Assembly (NCBI GenBank): GCA_030431455.1
Contig: JAUIJE010000014.1
Span: forward strand, 1-64,000
DNA: 64,000 nt
From: a bacterium
GTDB lineage: Bacteria > Myxococcota > UBA727 > JAUIJE01
Direction of reading: 5' to 3'
A program made the translations under genes and the position numbers. The notes beneath the pieces were generated by a model, which saw nothing but the letters and a program-made list of their open reading frames with translations, was not told the origin of the DNA and did no database searches. Positions within the stretch are counted from its first letter, which is position 1, and each line of letters begins with the position of its first letter. Of the stretch, positions 12,494 to 22,122 are shown one piece after another.

Positions 12494-13201
12494 ATGATTG
12501 TGCATCGACTTCTCGACGCGTTTTTCCGCGGTCTGGATGCGGTCGACGCCGCCCGGGACCGGGTGGACCAGTTGCTCGGCCGGGAGCCGCGTCCCGATCC
12601 CTGGGCCGTGGATTGGCCGCCGCCGGAAGCGGGCGCCCCCGCCGACGCGCCCGCGGCCCCGCCAGAGTCGCCGCCGTCCCCCGCGGCGCCGCCGCCCGAG
12701 GCGAAAAAGCCTGAGGCGAAAAAGCCCGCGAAGAAAAAACCGGCCGCGAAAAAGCCGGTCGCGGACGCCGCGGACCCCGACGGGGCCAAGAAAAAGGCCG
12801 GCCGAAAGAAAAAATCGAGCTCGTCCAAGCGCAAGGGGTCGGTGGACCGCTCGGGCAAGGACATCTCCACCCCGCGGGCCAAGCGGGTGGCCGCTCACGT
12901 CAAAGCCGAGCAGCTCCGCCTGGTCACCGTCGACGACGAGACCGAAGGCAAAAAGGTGCTCGCCCGGGTGGTGTGGGCGCTGGCCGCGGCCCGGGGCGCG
13001 GGCGAAGCCGAGGGCATGACCACCAAGGATGTCTCTGCATTGCTCAGCGACGCGGCCGACATCGAGGTGTTCACCACCAACATCGGCCGGGCGTGCCGGG
13101 ACCACACCGATTTGATCGAAGCCGCCGCCCCCGAAGGGCGCAGCAAGCGATATCGTTTGACCGACCAGGGTGCGGAGGCGGCCAAGCCCCTCATCCAGTA
13201 G
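12494..13201 (+). CDS. histone H1-like Lys/Ala-rich protein with C-terminal winged-helix-like domain
   Basis: 235 residues. N-terminal helix (1-35), Pro/Ala-rich spacer (40-75), then a Lys/Ala/Pro-rich segment (about 76-120) with KKPEAKKPAKKKPAAKKP, resembling histone H1 tails and bacterial Hc1-like nucleoid proteins. Residues about 130-235 form a helical globular part ending SKRYRLTDQGAEAAKPLI, which looks like the wing and last helix of a winged-helix DNA-binding fold. DNA binding is inferred from composition and this ending. The ATG at 12494 lies 46 bp after the cyclophilin stop, and a degenerate copy of the interspersed motif (12494 ATGATTGTGCATCG) covers the start. Probably transcribed with the PilZ gene. 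Confidence 0.75.
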   Translation: MIVHRLLDAFFRGLDAVDAARDRVDQLLGREPRPDPWAVDWPPPEAGAPADAPAAPPESPPSPAAPPPEAKKPEAKKPAKKKPAAKKPVADAADPDGAKKKAGRKKKSSSSKRKGSVDRSGKDISTPRAKRVAAHVKAEQLRLVTVDDETEGKKVLARVVWALAAARGAGEAEGMTTKDVSALLSDAADIEVFTTNIGRACRDHTDLIEAAAPEGRSKRYRLTDQGAEAAKPLIQ

Positions 13202-13227
13202 GATTCCCCTTCCCCAGGAGTCGCGTG

Positions 13228-13575
13228 ATGGCCATCGAACAGCGCAAGAAGCGTTACCCCTTCCGGTTCGAGGTCGTGTACGACGACGGCGAAGGGTTCA
13301 TGAGCGGGCCGGTGCTGGACATCTCCGAGACCGGGTGTTTCATCGAGACGGTGATGCCCCTGACCGCGGGCAAGAAGGTCCGGGTCACGCCCTTGCTCGA
13401 GGGCGAAGCCGGCGCCTACGAGCTCGAGGGCGAAGTGGTGCGCGCCCAAGAGTACGACCAGGACAACCACTTCGACCGCGTGCCCGGCATGGGCATCAAG
13501 TTCACCGGGGCCAACCCGGCGTTCATCGCGGAGCTGCAGAAGATTTTTGAAGCCGGCGGGCAGACCCCGGGCTGA
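13228..13575 (+). CDS. PilZ-domain protein
   Basis: 115 residues, start at 13228 with CCAGGAG seven bases upstream. A single PilZ domain: the N-terminal basic motif RKKRYPFRF and the DISETGCFIE strand match the RxxxR and D/NxSxxG elements that bind cyclic di-GMP. GMGIKFTG near the end is the usual last strand. The first motif here is K-K-R, so nucleotide binding is likely but not certain. It has no membrane segment. Short gap (26 bp) from the Lys-rich gene upstream. Confidence 0.92.
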   Translation: MAIEQRKKRYPFRFEVVYDDGEGFMSGPVLDISETGCFIETVMPLTAGKKVRVTPLLEGEAGAYELEGEVVRAQEYDQDNHFDRVPGMGIKFTGANPAFIAELQKIFEAGGQTPG

Positions 13576-13578
13576 GCC

Positions 13579-14289
13579 TCAGGGCTGCGCCGCGGGGGTG
13601 TCCGTCGCGGGGGTGTCCGTCGCGGGTGTGTCCGCCGCGGGGGTGTCCGTCGCGGGGGCGTCCGTGGCCGCCGGTGTCTCGGCCGCGGGCGCGGCGATGG
13701 GCATCGGCGGGGCGGGCACGAACGGCCGGGTGTCCTCGGGGCAAGCCCCCTGCATGTCCACCCAGCGCTTCATTTCGCCCACGAAGGTGTCGTGGGACAG
13801 CGGGGGGGTGGTGCGGCCGGGGCCGGGGTTCCAGCCCCAGAGCACGAGGGGGTCGTGGGAGACGTGGTGCAAGACCTCGTCGAGGGTCTTGCCCCCATTT
13901 TTCGCGGGGTCGCGCAGCTGCTCACAAAGTGACTGCACGGTCTGCCCTTCGAACACCATGCGCATGTCTTCGGGGGGCAGATGCCAGTTGGGCGCGCCCG
14001 GGGGGGCGTGGGGAAAATCATACTGCACGACTTGGTGGCAGGTGGCGCAGGACATGCCCACGTCGTCGATGGCCCGGCTGATGCCCATCGCGTGCGGCTT
14101 GCTCTGGTCGAACTGCAGGGGCGCGTCGCCCTGGGGATGACAGTTCATGCAGCGGGGGGAGGTCAGCACCTTGTGCACCGCGAAGAACGGGTGCGGTCCC
14201 GCAGGCGCCGGCGGGGGCGGGGCCGATTGGGCATAGGCCCAGGTGGCGAGGAGCACGGCGGGGACAGCGAGCCAGCGCGCACGACTCAT
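13579..14289 (-). CDS. exported dihaem cytochrome c
   Basis: 236 residues; the start at 14289 overlaps the stop of the [2Fe-2S] subunit gene (ATGA). Signal peptide (cleavage near TWAYA-QS), then two haem-binding motifs CMNCH (47-51) and CATCH (81-85). There are candidate Met ligands (for example in PEDMRMVF) and a C-terminal Ala/Thr/Pro tail with repeated ATDTPA units (about 195-236). Periplasmic electron carrier. The coupling to a molybdenum-hydroxylase-type iron-sulfur subunit suggests that the two work in one electron path, as isoquinoline-1-oxidoreductase and aldehyde-oxidase-type enzymes often use cytochrome c (inferred). Confidence 0.88.
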   Translation of the reverse strand: MSRARWLAVPAVLLATWAYAQSAPPPPAPAGPHPFFAVHKVLTSPRCMNCHPQGDAPLQFDQSKPHAMGISRAIDDVGMSCATCHQVVQYDFPHAPPGAPNWHLPPEDMRMVFEGQTVQSLCEQLRDPAKNGGKTLDEVLHHVSHDPLVLWGWNPGPGRTTPPLSHDTFVGEMKRWVDMQGACPEDTRPFVPAPPMPIAAPAAETPAATDAPATDTPAADTPATDTPATDTPAAQP

Positions 14290-14762
14290 GGCGTGCCCTC
14301 CGGTCCGCTCTGCGCAATTTCCGCCGCGCGGTGCACGGCCTTGCGGATGCGCTGGTAGGTCCCGCAGCGACACAGGTTGCCCGAGAGGGCCACGTCGATG
14401 TCTTCGTCGGTGGGCTGCGGCTTTTTCTTCAGCAAGGCCACGGTGGTCATGATCTGGCCCGACTGGCAGTAGCCGCATTGGGGCACGCTGCCCTCGACCC
14501 AGGCCTGCTGCACCGGGTGCAGGGTGTCGCCGTCGCTGATGCCCTCGATGGTGGTCACCGCCTTGCCCTCGGCGAGCATCGCGGGGAGCACACAGGAGCG
14601 GGTGGGCACCCCGTCGAGGTGCACGGTGCACGCGCCGCACTGGGCCATGCCGCAGCCGAACTTGGTGCCCACCAAGCCCAGGTGGTCGCGCAGCACCCAC
14701 AGAAGCGGGGTGCGCGGGTCAGCGTCGACGTCGTGGTCTTTGCCGTTGATGCGCAATTTCAT
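14286..14762 (-). CDS. [2Fe-2S] subunit of a xanthine-oxidase-family hydroxylase (IorA/CoxS-like)
   Basis: 158 residues. Eight cysteines hold two [2Fe-2S] clusters: plant-type cluster C37, C42, C45, C57 (CGMAQCGAC) and the second at C96, C99, C131, C133 (CGYC...CRC). This is the full small-subunit layout of IorA, CoxS and similar enzymes. Such subunits normally work with a large molybdopterin subunit, and none is encoded in this window. Upstream is a sensor kinase gene (80-bp gap) and downstream the dihaem cytochrome, overlapping by ATGA. The large subunit must be elsewhere, or the protein acts as a stand-alone ferredoxin-like carrier. Confidence 0.93.
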   Translation of the reverse strand: MKLRINGKDHDVDADPRTPLLWVLRDHLGLVGTKFGCGMAQCGACTVHLDGVPTRSCVLPAMLAEGKAVTTIEGISDGDTLHPVQQAWVEGSVPQCGYCQSGQIMTTVALLKKKPQPTDEDIDVALSGNLCRCGTYQRIRKAVHRAAEIAQSGPEGTP

Positions 14763-14842
14763 GCGAACGATATGGCGCACCCGGCGGCCCGGGGCAACCT
14801 GGGGTGGGCTCGCATTCTGGCGAGACCACCGCCGCGGGGCGA

Positions 14843-16747
14843 TCAGGCGTCGGGGAGGCGCGAGCGGGCGATGATGTCCTCGACCACGTCGCGCAGGGCG
14901 GGGATCTTGAACGGCTTGTCCAGGCAGGGGTTGGGCAGCGTGCTGAGCCGGGCCCGCGCCTCGGGGGTGAACGCCCCCCCGGTGATGAACACCATCCGCT
15001 CCTCGAGCCCCGCGCCGCGCGCGGCGAGGATGTCGTACAGCTCGAGGCCGGTGACCTGCGGCATCATCACGTCGCACAGCACCACGTCGTAGTGCTCGCC
15101 GATCTCGAGCAGCCCCACCGCGTGGGCGCCGGAGTGGCACACCACCACCTCGTGCGGCACCGGGAAGATCCGGCGCACCACGTTGGTCACCAGCGGTTCG
15201 TCGTCGACCACGAGGATGCGCGCGCCCCGGGTGGGGGGCACGATCCGCGTCACCGGGTGCACGGGGGCGGCGGCCGCGGCCTGTGTCGCCGGGGGCAGGC
15301 GCACGGTGAAGCAAGAGCCGTCGCCCAGTTCGCTCTGCACCGTGATGGTGCCGCCGAAGCTGGTCACGATGCGTTGGCTGATGGCGAGGCCGAGCCCGGT
15401 CCCGACCCCCACCGGCTTGGTGGTGAAAAACGCCGCAAACAGCCGGCGCTTGACGTCTTCGCTCATGCCCGAGCCGGAGTCTTTGACCTGGATCAGGACC
15501 CAGCCCTCGTCGTCGACGGCGGTGCGCAGCTCGATGTGGTTGTTGTCGTGGTCACCCGCGTCGATGGCGTGGGCGGCGTTGACGAGCAGGTTGAGCACCA
15601 CCTGCCCGAGCCGGGCGTCGTTGGCCATCACCGGCGGCACCTCGCCATAGCGCTTGAGCAGGCGCGCGCGGTGGCGGATCTCCGTGGAGGCCATGCGCGC
15701 GGTGGAGTCGAGCACGCGGTGGATGTCGACGGGGCCGACCTGTTCTTCTTCGGCCCGGGAGAACAACTTGAGGTCGCGCACGATGGCGCGGATGCGGTCG
15801 GCGGACTCGTAGGCGTCGTGCACCTCTTCGAACAGATCCGCGGGCAAGGGGTCGCCTTCGCGGTGGTGTTCGAGCTCGGACAAGGCGAGCTCGAGGTTGG
15901 CCATCACCGACGTCAACGGGTTGTTGATCTCGTGCCCCACCCCCGCGGCGAGGGTGCCGATGGAGACCATGCGATCGGCGAACGCGACCTGGGCCTCCAT
16001 CTTGCGCCGCTCGGTGATGTCGCGCAGCGTGGCCAGCCAGGCGGGGTGTTGGTCCCACTGCAGCGGGGCCACGCGCAGCTCGCATTGCCGGCGCTCCCCC
16101 CGGGCGTGGATCTCGATGTGCACGGGGTCGCCCGCGCTCACGGAAAACCCGAGCAGCTCCCCGATGAAGTCTTCGCGCCGCCGGTCGAACAATGTCAGCG
16201 CAACCTCGTTGACGTAGCGCACCACCCCGTCGTGCCCCACCACCAAGATCGCGTCGGGGGTGGCGTCGAGCATCCCGGTGAGCTCACGAAAGGCCGCGTC
16301 GGCGCGGCGGCGCTCCATGAGGTGCAACAGGCTGCGGGAAAACAGCTGGGTGCGGAGGTCTTCTTTGCCCAGGATGTCGTCCGCGCCCCGGTCGATGGCG
16401 CGGGTGCGGGTCTCGCTGTCCACACTTCCGGTCACCACCAGCTTCACCGCCGCGGGGGCCTGGTCGACGAGCGCGTCCAAGGTGGACAGCCCCTGGCTGT
16501 CGGGCAGCTGCAGGTCGATGACGAGCACATCGGGGCGCACCCGCGGCAGCGCGACCCGGGCCGCGGCCAGGGTCGGCACCATCGCGACGTCAAATCGTGC
16601 ATAGGGAGCCTCGGTCAACCGCTCGCGGATGAGGTTGGCGTCACCGGGGTTGTCCTCGACCACCAGCACCGAGACCTGTTGGCCCGGCGTGGTGCGCAGG
16701 GGCCCGCTGCCGTGCAGGACAAACTGTGCCGCGCGGTTCATGGTCAT
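14843..16747 (-). CDS. hybrid histidine kinase: receiver-PAS-HisKA-HATPase-receiver
   Basis: 634 residues, no membrane segment. Order: receiver 1 (about 25-140, acceptor Asp in [11 protein letters not shown]), PAS (about 150-265), HisKA with phospho-His in [10 protein letters not shown], HATPase (N box NAAHAID, G boxes DSGSGM and GTGLGLAI), and receiver 2 (about 510-630, acceptor in [10 protein letters not shown]). The start at 16747 overlaps the kaiC stop (ATGA), so it is the last gene of the receiver-kaiB-kaiC-kinase operon. A soluble hybrid kinase coupled to kaiC is a natural candidate for reading out or feeding the Kai proteins, comparable in role to SasA or CikA though not in domain order (inferred). 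Confidence 0.93.
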   Translation of the reverse strand: MTMNRAAQFVLHGSGPLRTTPGQQVSVLVVEDNPGDANLIRERLTEAPYARFDVAMVPTLAAARVALPRVRPDVLVIDLQLPDSQGLSTLDALVDQAPAAVKLVVTGSVDSETRTRAIDRGADDILGKEDLRTQLFSRSLLHLMERRRADAAFRELTGMLDATPDAILVVGHDGVVRYVNEVALTLFDRRREDFIGELLGFSVSAGDPVHIEIHARGERRQCELRVAPLQWDQHPAWLATLRDITERRKMEAQVAFADRMVSIGTLAAGVGHEINNPLTSVMANLELALSELEHHREGDPLPADLFEEVHDAYESADRIRAIVRDLKLFSRAEEEQVGPVDIHRVLDSTARMASTEIRHRARLLKRYGEVPPVMANDARLGQVVLNLLVNAAHAIDAGDHDNNHIELRTAVDDEGWVLIQVKDSGSGMSEDVKRRLFAAFFTTKPVGVGTGLGLAISQRIVTSFGGTITVQSELGDGSCFTVRLPPATQAAAAAPVHPVTRIVPPTRGARILVVDDEPLVTNVVRRIFPVPHEVVVCHSGAHAVGLLEIGEHYDVVLCDVMMPQVTGLELYDILAARGAGLEERMVFITGGAFTPEARARLSTLPNPCLDKPFKIPALRDVVEDIIARSRLPDA

Positions 16748-18297
16748 CCTTGTGAGGCGTCGGCGCCCCCGTCCCGAAACATCTCGTTGAGGCGGCTGCG
16801 CTCGGCTTCGAGGGAGTACACCGGCGAACCCGACAGGATGCCGTGCACCCCCCGGAAGCGGTCGAGGACATGAATGCCATCGCTGTCGATCCGGTATTCG
16901 CGGATGCCCTTGTCGTGGGGGGTGCCGCGCATCTTGAGCACGGTGAGGCCCCGGCGCATCTCGCCGTGCAGCTCCACGTAGCGGAGCAGGATGATCATGT
17001 CGGTGATGGTGGAGATGTGGGTCTCGGTGACGGTCTCGCCCCCGGTGAGCATCGAGGTGGTATTTGTGAATAGCCCGGGGATCTCCAGAAACTTGATCGT
17101 GCTGGTGAGCGCGATGACGAACTCGCGGAAGGACTTGGCGCTGGAGACCCGCTCGAACGCGGACAGGCTGTCGATGGCCATGCGGTCGGGCTTGAACTCG
17201 TGGATGTCGCGCTTCATCTGCAGCAGGTGGTCCTCGAGCCCCATGACCTCGGGGTAGCGGCACACGATGCGCAGCAGGCCATCGCGCTCGGCCTTTTCGA
17301 AGTCCACGCCGGAGAAGGCGGCGTTGCGGGTGAGCTGCTCGCGGCTTTCTTCGGCCCCGAACAGCAGCGCGCGCTCGCCCTTTTCGATCGCGGCTTGAAC
17401 ATATTGGGCCACGAGCATGGTCTTGCCCGTCCCGGTGGCGCCGCTGACGAGAATGATCGAGTCGCGGTACATGCCCCCGCCGCACATCTTGTCGAGCTCG
17501 GGCACGCCGGAGGAGACGCGCACGTCGGAGGACTTCTGTTTGAGCTCGATGGCGGAGAGGGGAATGATGGTGACCCCGTCGTCGGCGTCGATGGTGAACG
17601 GGTATTCCCCTTTGTGGTGGGTGGCCCCGCGGAACTTCAGGATCTCCAGCGTGCGGCGGCGCTTTTCGTTCTCGAGCCGGTTGCGCAACAAAATGACATT
17701 GTCAGCGACAAACTCCTCGACCCCCCAGCGGCCGACCCCGCCTTCTTCCCGGGTGCGCTCCATGGTCACCAGGGTGGTGACCCCGAGCTGTCGCAGCCCC
17801 GCGGCGATGCGGTGGATCTCCCGGCGCACGATGGTGGCGTCGGTGAGCTGGGGGAAGAGCGCGCCGATGGCGTCGAGGATCACGCGCTTGGCCCCCACCG
17901 AGCGAATGCCGTTTTCGATGCGGGCGAGCAGCGCGGACAGGTCGTAGGCCCCGGCGTGCACGACGTCCTCCCCGGGCTCGGGGGTGGCGTCGACCACCGC
18001 GATGCGTTTGTCCGCGACCAGTCCCTCGAGGTCCCACCCGAAGCTGCGCACGTTCTGCATCAGGTCGCGGGGGGCTTCCTCGAAGGTCACGAACACGCCG
18101 TGTTCGTCGTAGTCGCGCACCCCGGAGAGCAAAAACTGCAACGCGAGCACGGTCTTGCCCGAGCCCGCGGTGCCGGACACGAGGGTGGTGCGCCCTTTGG
18201 GCAGACCGCCGTTGGCGACCTGGTCGAAGCCGACGATGCCGGTGGCGAGCTTTTCGAGCTCACCGGGGCGCGGGTCAGTGGGTGCGTTGGTGGTCAT
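16744..18297 (-). CDS. kaiC: KaiC, double-domain clock ATPase/autokinase
   Basis: 517 residues, close to the 519 of Synechococcus KaiC. The ATG at 18297 has GGAGGGAG upstream. Two RecA-like domains: CI with Walker A GTAGSGKT (42-49) and paired Glu (73-74); CII with GATGTGKT (286-293) and paired Glu (316-317). The CII phosphorylation site is intact: HISTITD puts S429 and T430 at the positions of S431/T432. It should hydrolyse ATP in CI and autophosphorylate in CII, with KaiB binding CI. kaiB overlaps the start by 23 bp and a hybrid kinase follows by ATGA. No kaiA is present, as in other non-cyanobacterial KaiBC systems. Confidence 0.96.
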   Translation of the reverse strand: MTTNAPTDPRPGELEKLATGIVGFDQVANGGLPKGRTTLVSGTAGSGKTVLALQFLLSGVRDYDEHGVFVTFEEAPRDLMQNVRSFGWDLEGLVADKRIAVVDATPEPGEDVVHAGAYDLSALLARIENGIRSVGAKRVILDAIGALFPQLTDATIVRREIHRIAAGLRQLGVTTLVTMERTREEGGVGRWGVEEFVADNVILLRNRLENEKRRRTLEILKFRGATHHKGEYPFTIDADDGVTIIPLSAIELKQKSSDVRVSSGVPELDKMCGGGMYRDSIILVSGATGTGKTMLVAQYVQAAIEKGERALLFGAEESREQLTRNAAFSGVDFEKAERDGLLRIVCRYPEVMGLEDHLLQMKRDIHEFKPDRMAIDSLSAFERVSSAKSFREFVIALTSTIKFLEIPGLFTNTTSMLTGGETVTETHISTITDMIILLRYVELHGEMRRGLTVLKMRGTPHDKGIREYRIDSDGIHVLDRFRGVHGILSGSPVYSLEAERSRLNEMFRDGGADASQG

Positions 18298-18586
18298 GGG
18301 CTCCCTCCGGGTCGAGCGTCTCGAGGTCAAGCCCGAGCAGTACTTTGGAGCGGTCGCTGAGGTCGCCGATGATCTTGCGGACCGGCTCGGGCAGCCTCTT
18401 GACCAGGGTGGGGGTGGCGAGAATCTTTTCGTTCTCGGCGAGGGTGGGGTTTTCGAGGACGTCGATGACCTCGATTTCGAACCGGCCGGCGAGGTCGGCG
18501 CGGCAGATCTCGTGCAGGTTGCTGAGGGCCCGCTGGGATTGGGGGGTGCGGCCGGTGATGTAGAGGCGCAGCTTGAACTTGGTCAT
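18275..18586 (-). CDS. kaiB: KaiB
   Basis: 103 residues, the usual KaiB length. It opens with [20 protein letters not shown], the conserved thioredoxin-like first strand and helix of KaiB, and contains the [20 protein letters not shown] segment with the ATPTLVK motif. GAGGAG lies 9 bases upstream of the ATG at 18586. The ATG overlaps the stop of the receiver gene, and the 3' end runs 23 bp into kaiC. KaiB binds the KaiC CI ring after a fold switch and thereby controls KaiC state and partner kinases; this is known for the family and inferred here. Confidence 0.96.
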   Translation of the reverse strand: MTKFKLRLYITGRTPQSQRALSNLHEICRADLAGRFEIEVIDVLENPTLAENEKILATPTLVKRLPEPVRKIIGDLSDRSKVLLGLDLETLDPEGAHDHQRTH

Positions 18587-19443
18587 GGGGTTTGCTCCTC
18601 GGTGAACCATCGACGGTGACCCACGCGGTAGTGGTCGACCAACAGGCCCATCATCTCGAGAGCGAGCAGGCGCGCTTCGAACAGCACCGAGCTTCCGCCG
18701 GGTTCGGCCTCGGCGTCGGCACCGTCTGGGGCGATGGCCCGGTCGAGGGCGGCGACGTGCACGTCGAGCAGGTCGCGGGGACCCCCGTTGGTGTCGCCGA
18801 CGCGGGTGACGATGCGTTCCATCATGGTCCGGGCGTGGGCGGTCCGGTCCGGGTTGCGGCTGAGGTAGGGCCCGATCACGGCCACGTAGTCGTCGACGAG
18901 ATCTTCGAAGAGGTCGGGGTGACGCAACGAGATCGCCCCCGATCTGGACAGCGCTGCAGTGACACTGGTGCCTTGGCCCGCCGACGACAGCGCGCGGTAC
19001 TGGGCCAGGGCCATGCGCATCCGGCGCATCTCCGCCTCGTGGCGGCGGCCGATGGCGTAGCCCAGCGCGCGCTGAAGGGTGTGGCGCTTGACCTCGAACT
19101 TGGCGAGGTAGTCCTCGGCGCCGGCCTGGATGCAGGCGTAGGCCATGCGGTGATCTTCGAGCCCGGTGAGCACCACGATGGGCACCGTCCCCGCGACCTG
19201 GTGAAGCCGGGTCACGGTCTCCGTGCCCTGTCCGTCGGGGAGGGTGAGGTCGAGCAGCACCACATCGAAGGTGCGCTCGGCGAGCACGGCGGCGGCCGCG
19301 GCCAGGGTCTCGACCGTGACCAGCTCGTACCGTTCGTCGTCGTCGGGGGACGGCCGGAGGTGTTCGACCACAAGGGTGGCGTCGCCGGGGTTGTCCTCGA
19401 CGAGCAGCACCTGGCGGGCCAACGAGGGCGCGGGGCCGGTCAT
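18583..19443 (-). CDS. receiver-domain protein with helical C-terminal domain, first gene of the kaiBC operon
   Basis: 286 residues from the ATG at 19443; an ATG 33 bp further upstream is possible. Receiver domain (about 10-130): acidic pair in [11 protein letters not shown], acceptor Asp in [11 protein letters not shown], Thr/Lys in VVLTG and DYLAK. The remaining 150 residues are helical with no known output motif. It has no HTH or catalytic GGDEF/EAL signature. It may bind another protein. The stop overlaps kaiB (ATGA). The receiver closely resembles that of the hybrid kinase at 20261, including the [18 protein letters not shown] exit helix, so the two operons share a duplicated module. Confidence 0.88.
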   Translation of the reverse strand: MTGPAPSLARQVLLVEDNPGDATLVVEHLRPSPDDDERYELVTVETLAAAAAVLAERTFDVVLLDLTLPDGQGTETVTRLHQVAGTVPIVVLTGLEDHRMAYACIQAGAEDYLAKFEVKRHTLQRALGYAIGRRHEAEMRRMRMALAQYRALSSAGQGTSVTAALSRSGAISLRHPDLFEDLVDDYVAVIGPYLSRNPDRTAHARTMMERIVTRVGDTNGGPRDLLDVHVAALDRAIAPDGADAEAEPGGSSVLFEARLLALEMMGLLVDHYRVGHRRWFTEEQTP

Positions 19444-19634
19444 CGTGGGCCCCCCGGGGCGCGAGGTCCACAGCACCGGGGGCCCGGGGGCGGCATGGTC
19501 GGACGAGGAATCCGTGGCATACCAAGAACATCGGGCATTCCCGGGCCGCGCGACAGTCCGGAGATTGACGATTCTATGTCAGAAAATTGATGACACCGGA
19601 CATCAGCATTGGGTCCGTGAACGTGACCGGACGG

Positions 19635-20264
19635 CTACTCGACGAGGCCGTGCTTGAGCGCGTAGCGGGCGATGGCCACGTGGGTGGTCAGGCCGGTCTT
19701 GTCCCGGATGCGGGCCAGGTACGTGGCCACCGTCTTGTCGCTCAGGTTGAGCGCGGCCGCGATCTCCTTCACGGTTTGGCCGACGGCGATGAGGCGGAAG
19801 ATCTCCAATTCGCGACCCGACAGCGCCTCGTGGGGGGCCCGCCGGGGATCGCGCAGCTCGCCGGCGATGGCCGCGGCCGCGTCGGGGTGCAAGTAGATGT
19901 TGCCGTCGAGCACGGCGCGCACCGCGTCCAACAGCTCGTCGGCCGCGTGGTGTTTGTGCACCACCCCGTTGGCCCCCGCCTGGATGCCCTGCACGATGTA
20001 CTCGAGCTCGGGGGCGGCGGTGAGCACGAGCACGGGCACGTGCTGATCAAACGCGCGCAACCGGGACAGGGCGTCGACCAACGTGCCCCCGGGCATGAGC
20101 ACGTCGAGCAGGATCAAATCCCAACCGCCCTGCTCGGCCGCGGCCAAGGCGCCGGGATAGTCCGGTGCCTCCACCACCGTGAGCGGCCCGAATTCCTCCT
20201 CGAGCAGCCCCTGCACCCCCCGGCGCGTGACCTCGTGATCGTCGGCGATCAACACCCGCATCAT
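19635..20264 (-). CDS. NarL/LuxR-type response regulator
   Basis: 209 residues. Receiver (1-120: MRVLIADDHEVTRRGV, acceptor Asp in LILLDVLMPGG) and a LuxR-type helix-turn-helix (about 145-205: LSGRELEIFRLIAVGQTVKE, LSDKTVATYLARI). DNA-binding transcription regulator. Its ATG overlaps the stop of the HisKA_3 kinase gene (ATGA), the usual arrangement for a NarX/NarL- or DegS/DegU-like pair, so that kinase is the likely phosphodonor. A 191-bp gap separates it from the next operon, which starts with the receiver gene at 19443 and could be its target (inferred). Confidence 0.95.
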   Translation of the reverse strand: MMRVLIADDHEVTRRGVQGLLEEEFGPLTVVEAPDYPGALAAAEQGGWDLILLDVLMPGGTLVDALSRLRAFDQHVPVLVLTAAPELEYIVQGIQAGANGVVHKHHAADELLDAVRAVLDGNIYLHPDAAAAIAGELRDPRRAPHEALSGRELEIFRLIAVGQTVKEIAAALNLSDKTVATYLARIRDKTGLTTHVAIARYALKHGLVE

Positions 20265-21712
20265 GTCGCATCCCTTCGCTCGCGCCCCACCCAGGCGGTG
20301 GCCACCGTGCCCCCCGCGGGGGCGTTCGCCAATGTCAATGTGCCGCCCACCGCGTGCAGCCGCTCCTGCATGCCCAGCACCCCGAGATGGGGCGTGCCCC
20401 AGTCCGCGGGCAGACCCACGCCGTCGTCCTCGACCACCAAGCGCCAGCCGTCTTGGTGGTCGTCGAACTGCACGTGCACCCGCTGGGCCTGGGCGTGCCG
20501 CACCACATTGGTGAGCAGCTCCTGCAACACCCGGAACAGCGCGGTGGCCTTCGCCGGCCCGGGCTCGTTGGTCACGCGTTGTTCTGTCTCGGTGGCCAAC
20601 CCGGTGCGGTCGCCGAAGCGGCGCGCCTCGTCGCGGATGGCCGCGGACAGGCCCAACGAATCGAGCACGCTGGGGCGCAGCTCGAGGGCGATGCGCTGGA
20701 CCTCGCGCACCACGTGGTCGGCGACTTGCTCGGCGCTGTGCAAGCGTTCGATCACCTCGGGCGCGGGGGCGCCGGATTTCTCCAGCCGCTGGCGCGAGCG
20801 GGTGAGGTCCATCTTGAGACCGGTCATCAGCTGGCCGAGCTCATCGTGCACCTCCCGGGAGATGCGCGTGCGCTCGTCTTCGCGGACGGCGTTGAGCCGG
20901 GCCGCGAGTTTTTGCAGTTGAAGGCTGCGGTCCCGCAGCTCACGCTCCATCGCCTTGCGGCCGGTGACGTCGTGGTAGATCGCCGCGTGCCCGGTGACCT
21001 GGTCGGCGTCGTCGCGCAGGGCGTGCGAGACCACCAAGAACGTCGCCACGCTGCCGTCCGCGCGCAGCCGGGTCAACTCTTGGGGCAAGCCGGGGGCGGG
21101 GGGCGCTTCATCACCGCGCCCGGGGGCGGGCCGAATGGCCTCGTCGAGGTGCAGCCCCTTCTCCACCGCGTCGGGGTGGCCGAACATGCGGATCGCGGCC
21201 GCGTTCCAGCTGGTGATGGTCCCGTCCTCGGTGGTGGACACGATGGCGTCGGCGGACCCGCGCACGATGGCGGCGAGGCGGTGGGCCAACGCCCCGGCCT
21301 CGCGGCGGGCCTGGCGCTCGGCCACCCGGGCCATGGCGTAGCCGATGGCGCGGGCCACGTCGGTGGGGCGCACGGATTGTTTGGACAGGTAGTCCTGGGC
21401 GCCGGCGCGGATGCAGGTCAAGGCCAGCGCCTCGTCGTCAAGCCCGGTGAGCACCACGATGGGCACATCGCCGGCGGTGGCGAGGATGGTCTTGACCGCC
21501 TCGACCCCGGCCCCGTCGGGGAGGCGGAGGTCGAGCAACACCGCGTCGTACGCGGTCGCTTGCAGCGCGGCGGTGGCGTCGGCCAGGCATTCGACGTGCA
21601 CAACCTCGTGGGGGCGGGCCCGGTGGTCGAGATGCTCACGGAACAGCAGGGCGTCGCCGGGGTTGTCCTCGACGAGCAACACCCGGGGCGGGGCGGCGTG
21701 GGTCTCGTTCAT
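20261..21712 (-). CDS. soluble receiver-PAS-HisKA_3 hybrid histidine kinase
   Basis: 483 residues, no membrane helix. Receiver (about 8-125: [15 protein letters not shown], acceptor in VLLDLRLPDG), PAS (about 150-265), dimerisation/His domain of the NarX/DegS type (phospho-His in ISREVHDELGQL) and a HATPase (ELLTNVVRHAQA, EDDGVGLP, LGVLGMQERL). Start at 21712 overlaps the upstream receiver gene stop (ATGA) and its own stop overlaps the NarL-type regulator. It can be controlled through its own receiver by the upstream kinase at 24332 and pass phosphate to the NarL-type regulator, a plausible linear relay (inferred). Confidence 0.94.
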   Translation of the reverse strand: MNETHAAPPRVLLVEDNPGDALLFREHLDHRARPHEVVHVECLADATAALQATAYDAVLLDLRLPDGAGVEAVKTILATAGDVPIVVLTGLDDEALALTCIRAGAQDYLSKQSVRPTDVARAIGYAMARVAERQARREAGALAHRLAAIVRGSADAIVSTTEDGTITSWNAAAIRMFGHPDAVEKGLHLDEAIRPAPGRGDEAPPAPGLPQELTRLRADGSVATFLVVSHALRDDADQVTGHAAIYHDVTGRKAMERELRDRSLQLQKLAARLNAVREDERTRISREVHDELGQLMTGLKMDLTRSRQRLEKSGAPAPEVIERLHSAEQVADHVVREVQRIALELRPSVLDSLGLSAAIRDEARRFGDRTGLATETEQRVTNEPGPAKATALFRVLQELLTNVVRHAQAQRVHVQFDDHQDGWRLVVEDDGVGLPADWGTPHLGVLGMQERLHAVGGTLTLANAPAGGTVATAWVGRERRDAT

Positions 21713-22122
21713 GGCAAGCGCGCGACCTCCAACCAGAAGCGTTCGACCGAACGGATCACGGCCCGGAAGCGGTCGAGGCCCATGGGCTTGGGCACGTAGC
21801 AGCTCGCCCCCCGGCGATAACATTCTACAATGTCATTGTGTGCGTCCGATGACGAGAACATCACCACCGGGATGTGGCACCAATCCGGGTGGGCCTTGAG
21901 CGCGTCCAGCACCTGGCGCCCGTCCAGCTTGGGAAGATTGAGATCGAGGATGATGAGATCGGGTGAGGCCTGCGCTTTGTCGCCGAGCCGGGTGAGGGCG
22001 GCCGCGCCGTCGTGCACCACCGCCACCGTCGACGGAATCGCGCCGTTTTCGAGGGCATCCTTGACCAAGAACGCGTCCCCGGCGTTGTCTTCTACAAGCA
22101 GAAAATTCACCGAACGGCTCAC
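21709..22122 (-). CDS. stand-alone response-regulator receiver (RcpA-like)
   Basis: 137 residues from a GTG at 22122 that overlaps the upstream kinase stop (GTGA). Single receiver domain: LLVEDNAGDAFLVKDAL, acceptor Asp in LIILDLNLPKLDGR, Ser/Lys in VVMFSSSD and SCYVPKPM. This sequence type is the small receiver paired with phytochrome-like kinases (Rcp family), and the upstream gene has that kind of kinase core. No output domain, so it acts as a phosphate shuttle or by binding. Confidence 0.95.
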   Translation of the reverse strand: MSRSVNFLLVEDNAGDAFLVKDALENGAIPSTVAVVHDGAAALTRLGDKAQASPDLIILDLNLPKLDGRQVLDALKAHPDWCHIPVVMFSSSDAHNDIVECYRRGASCYVPKPMGLDRFRAVIRSVERFWLEVARLP

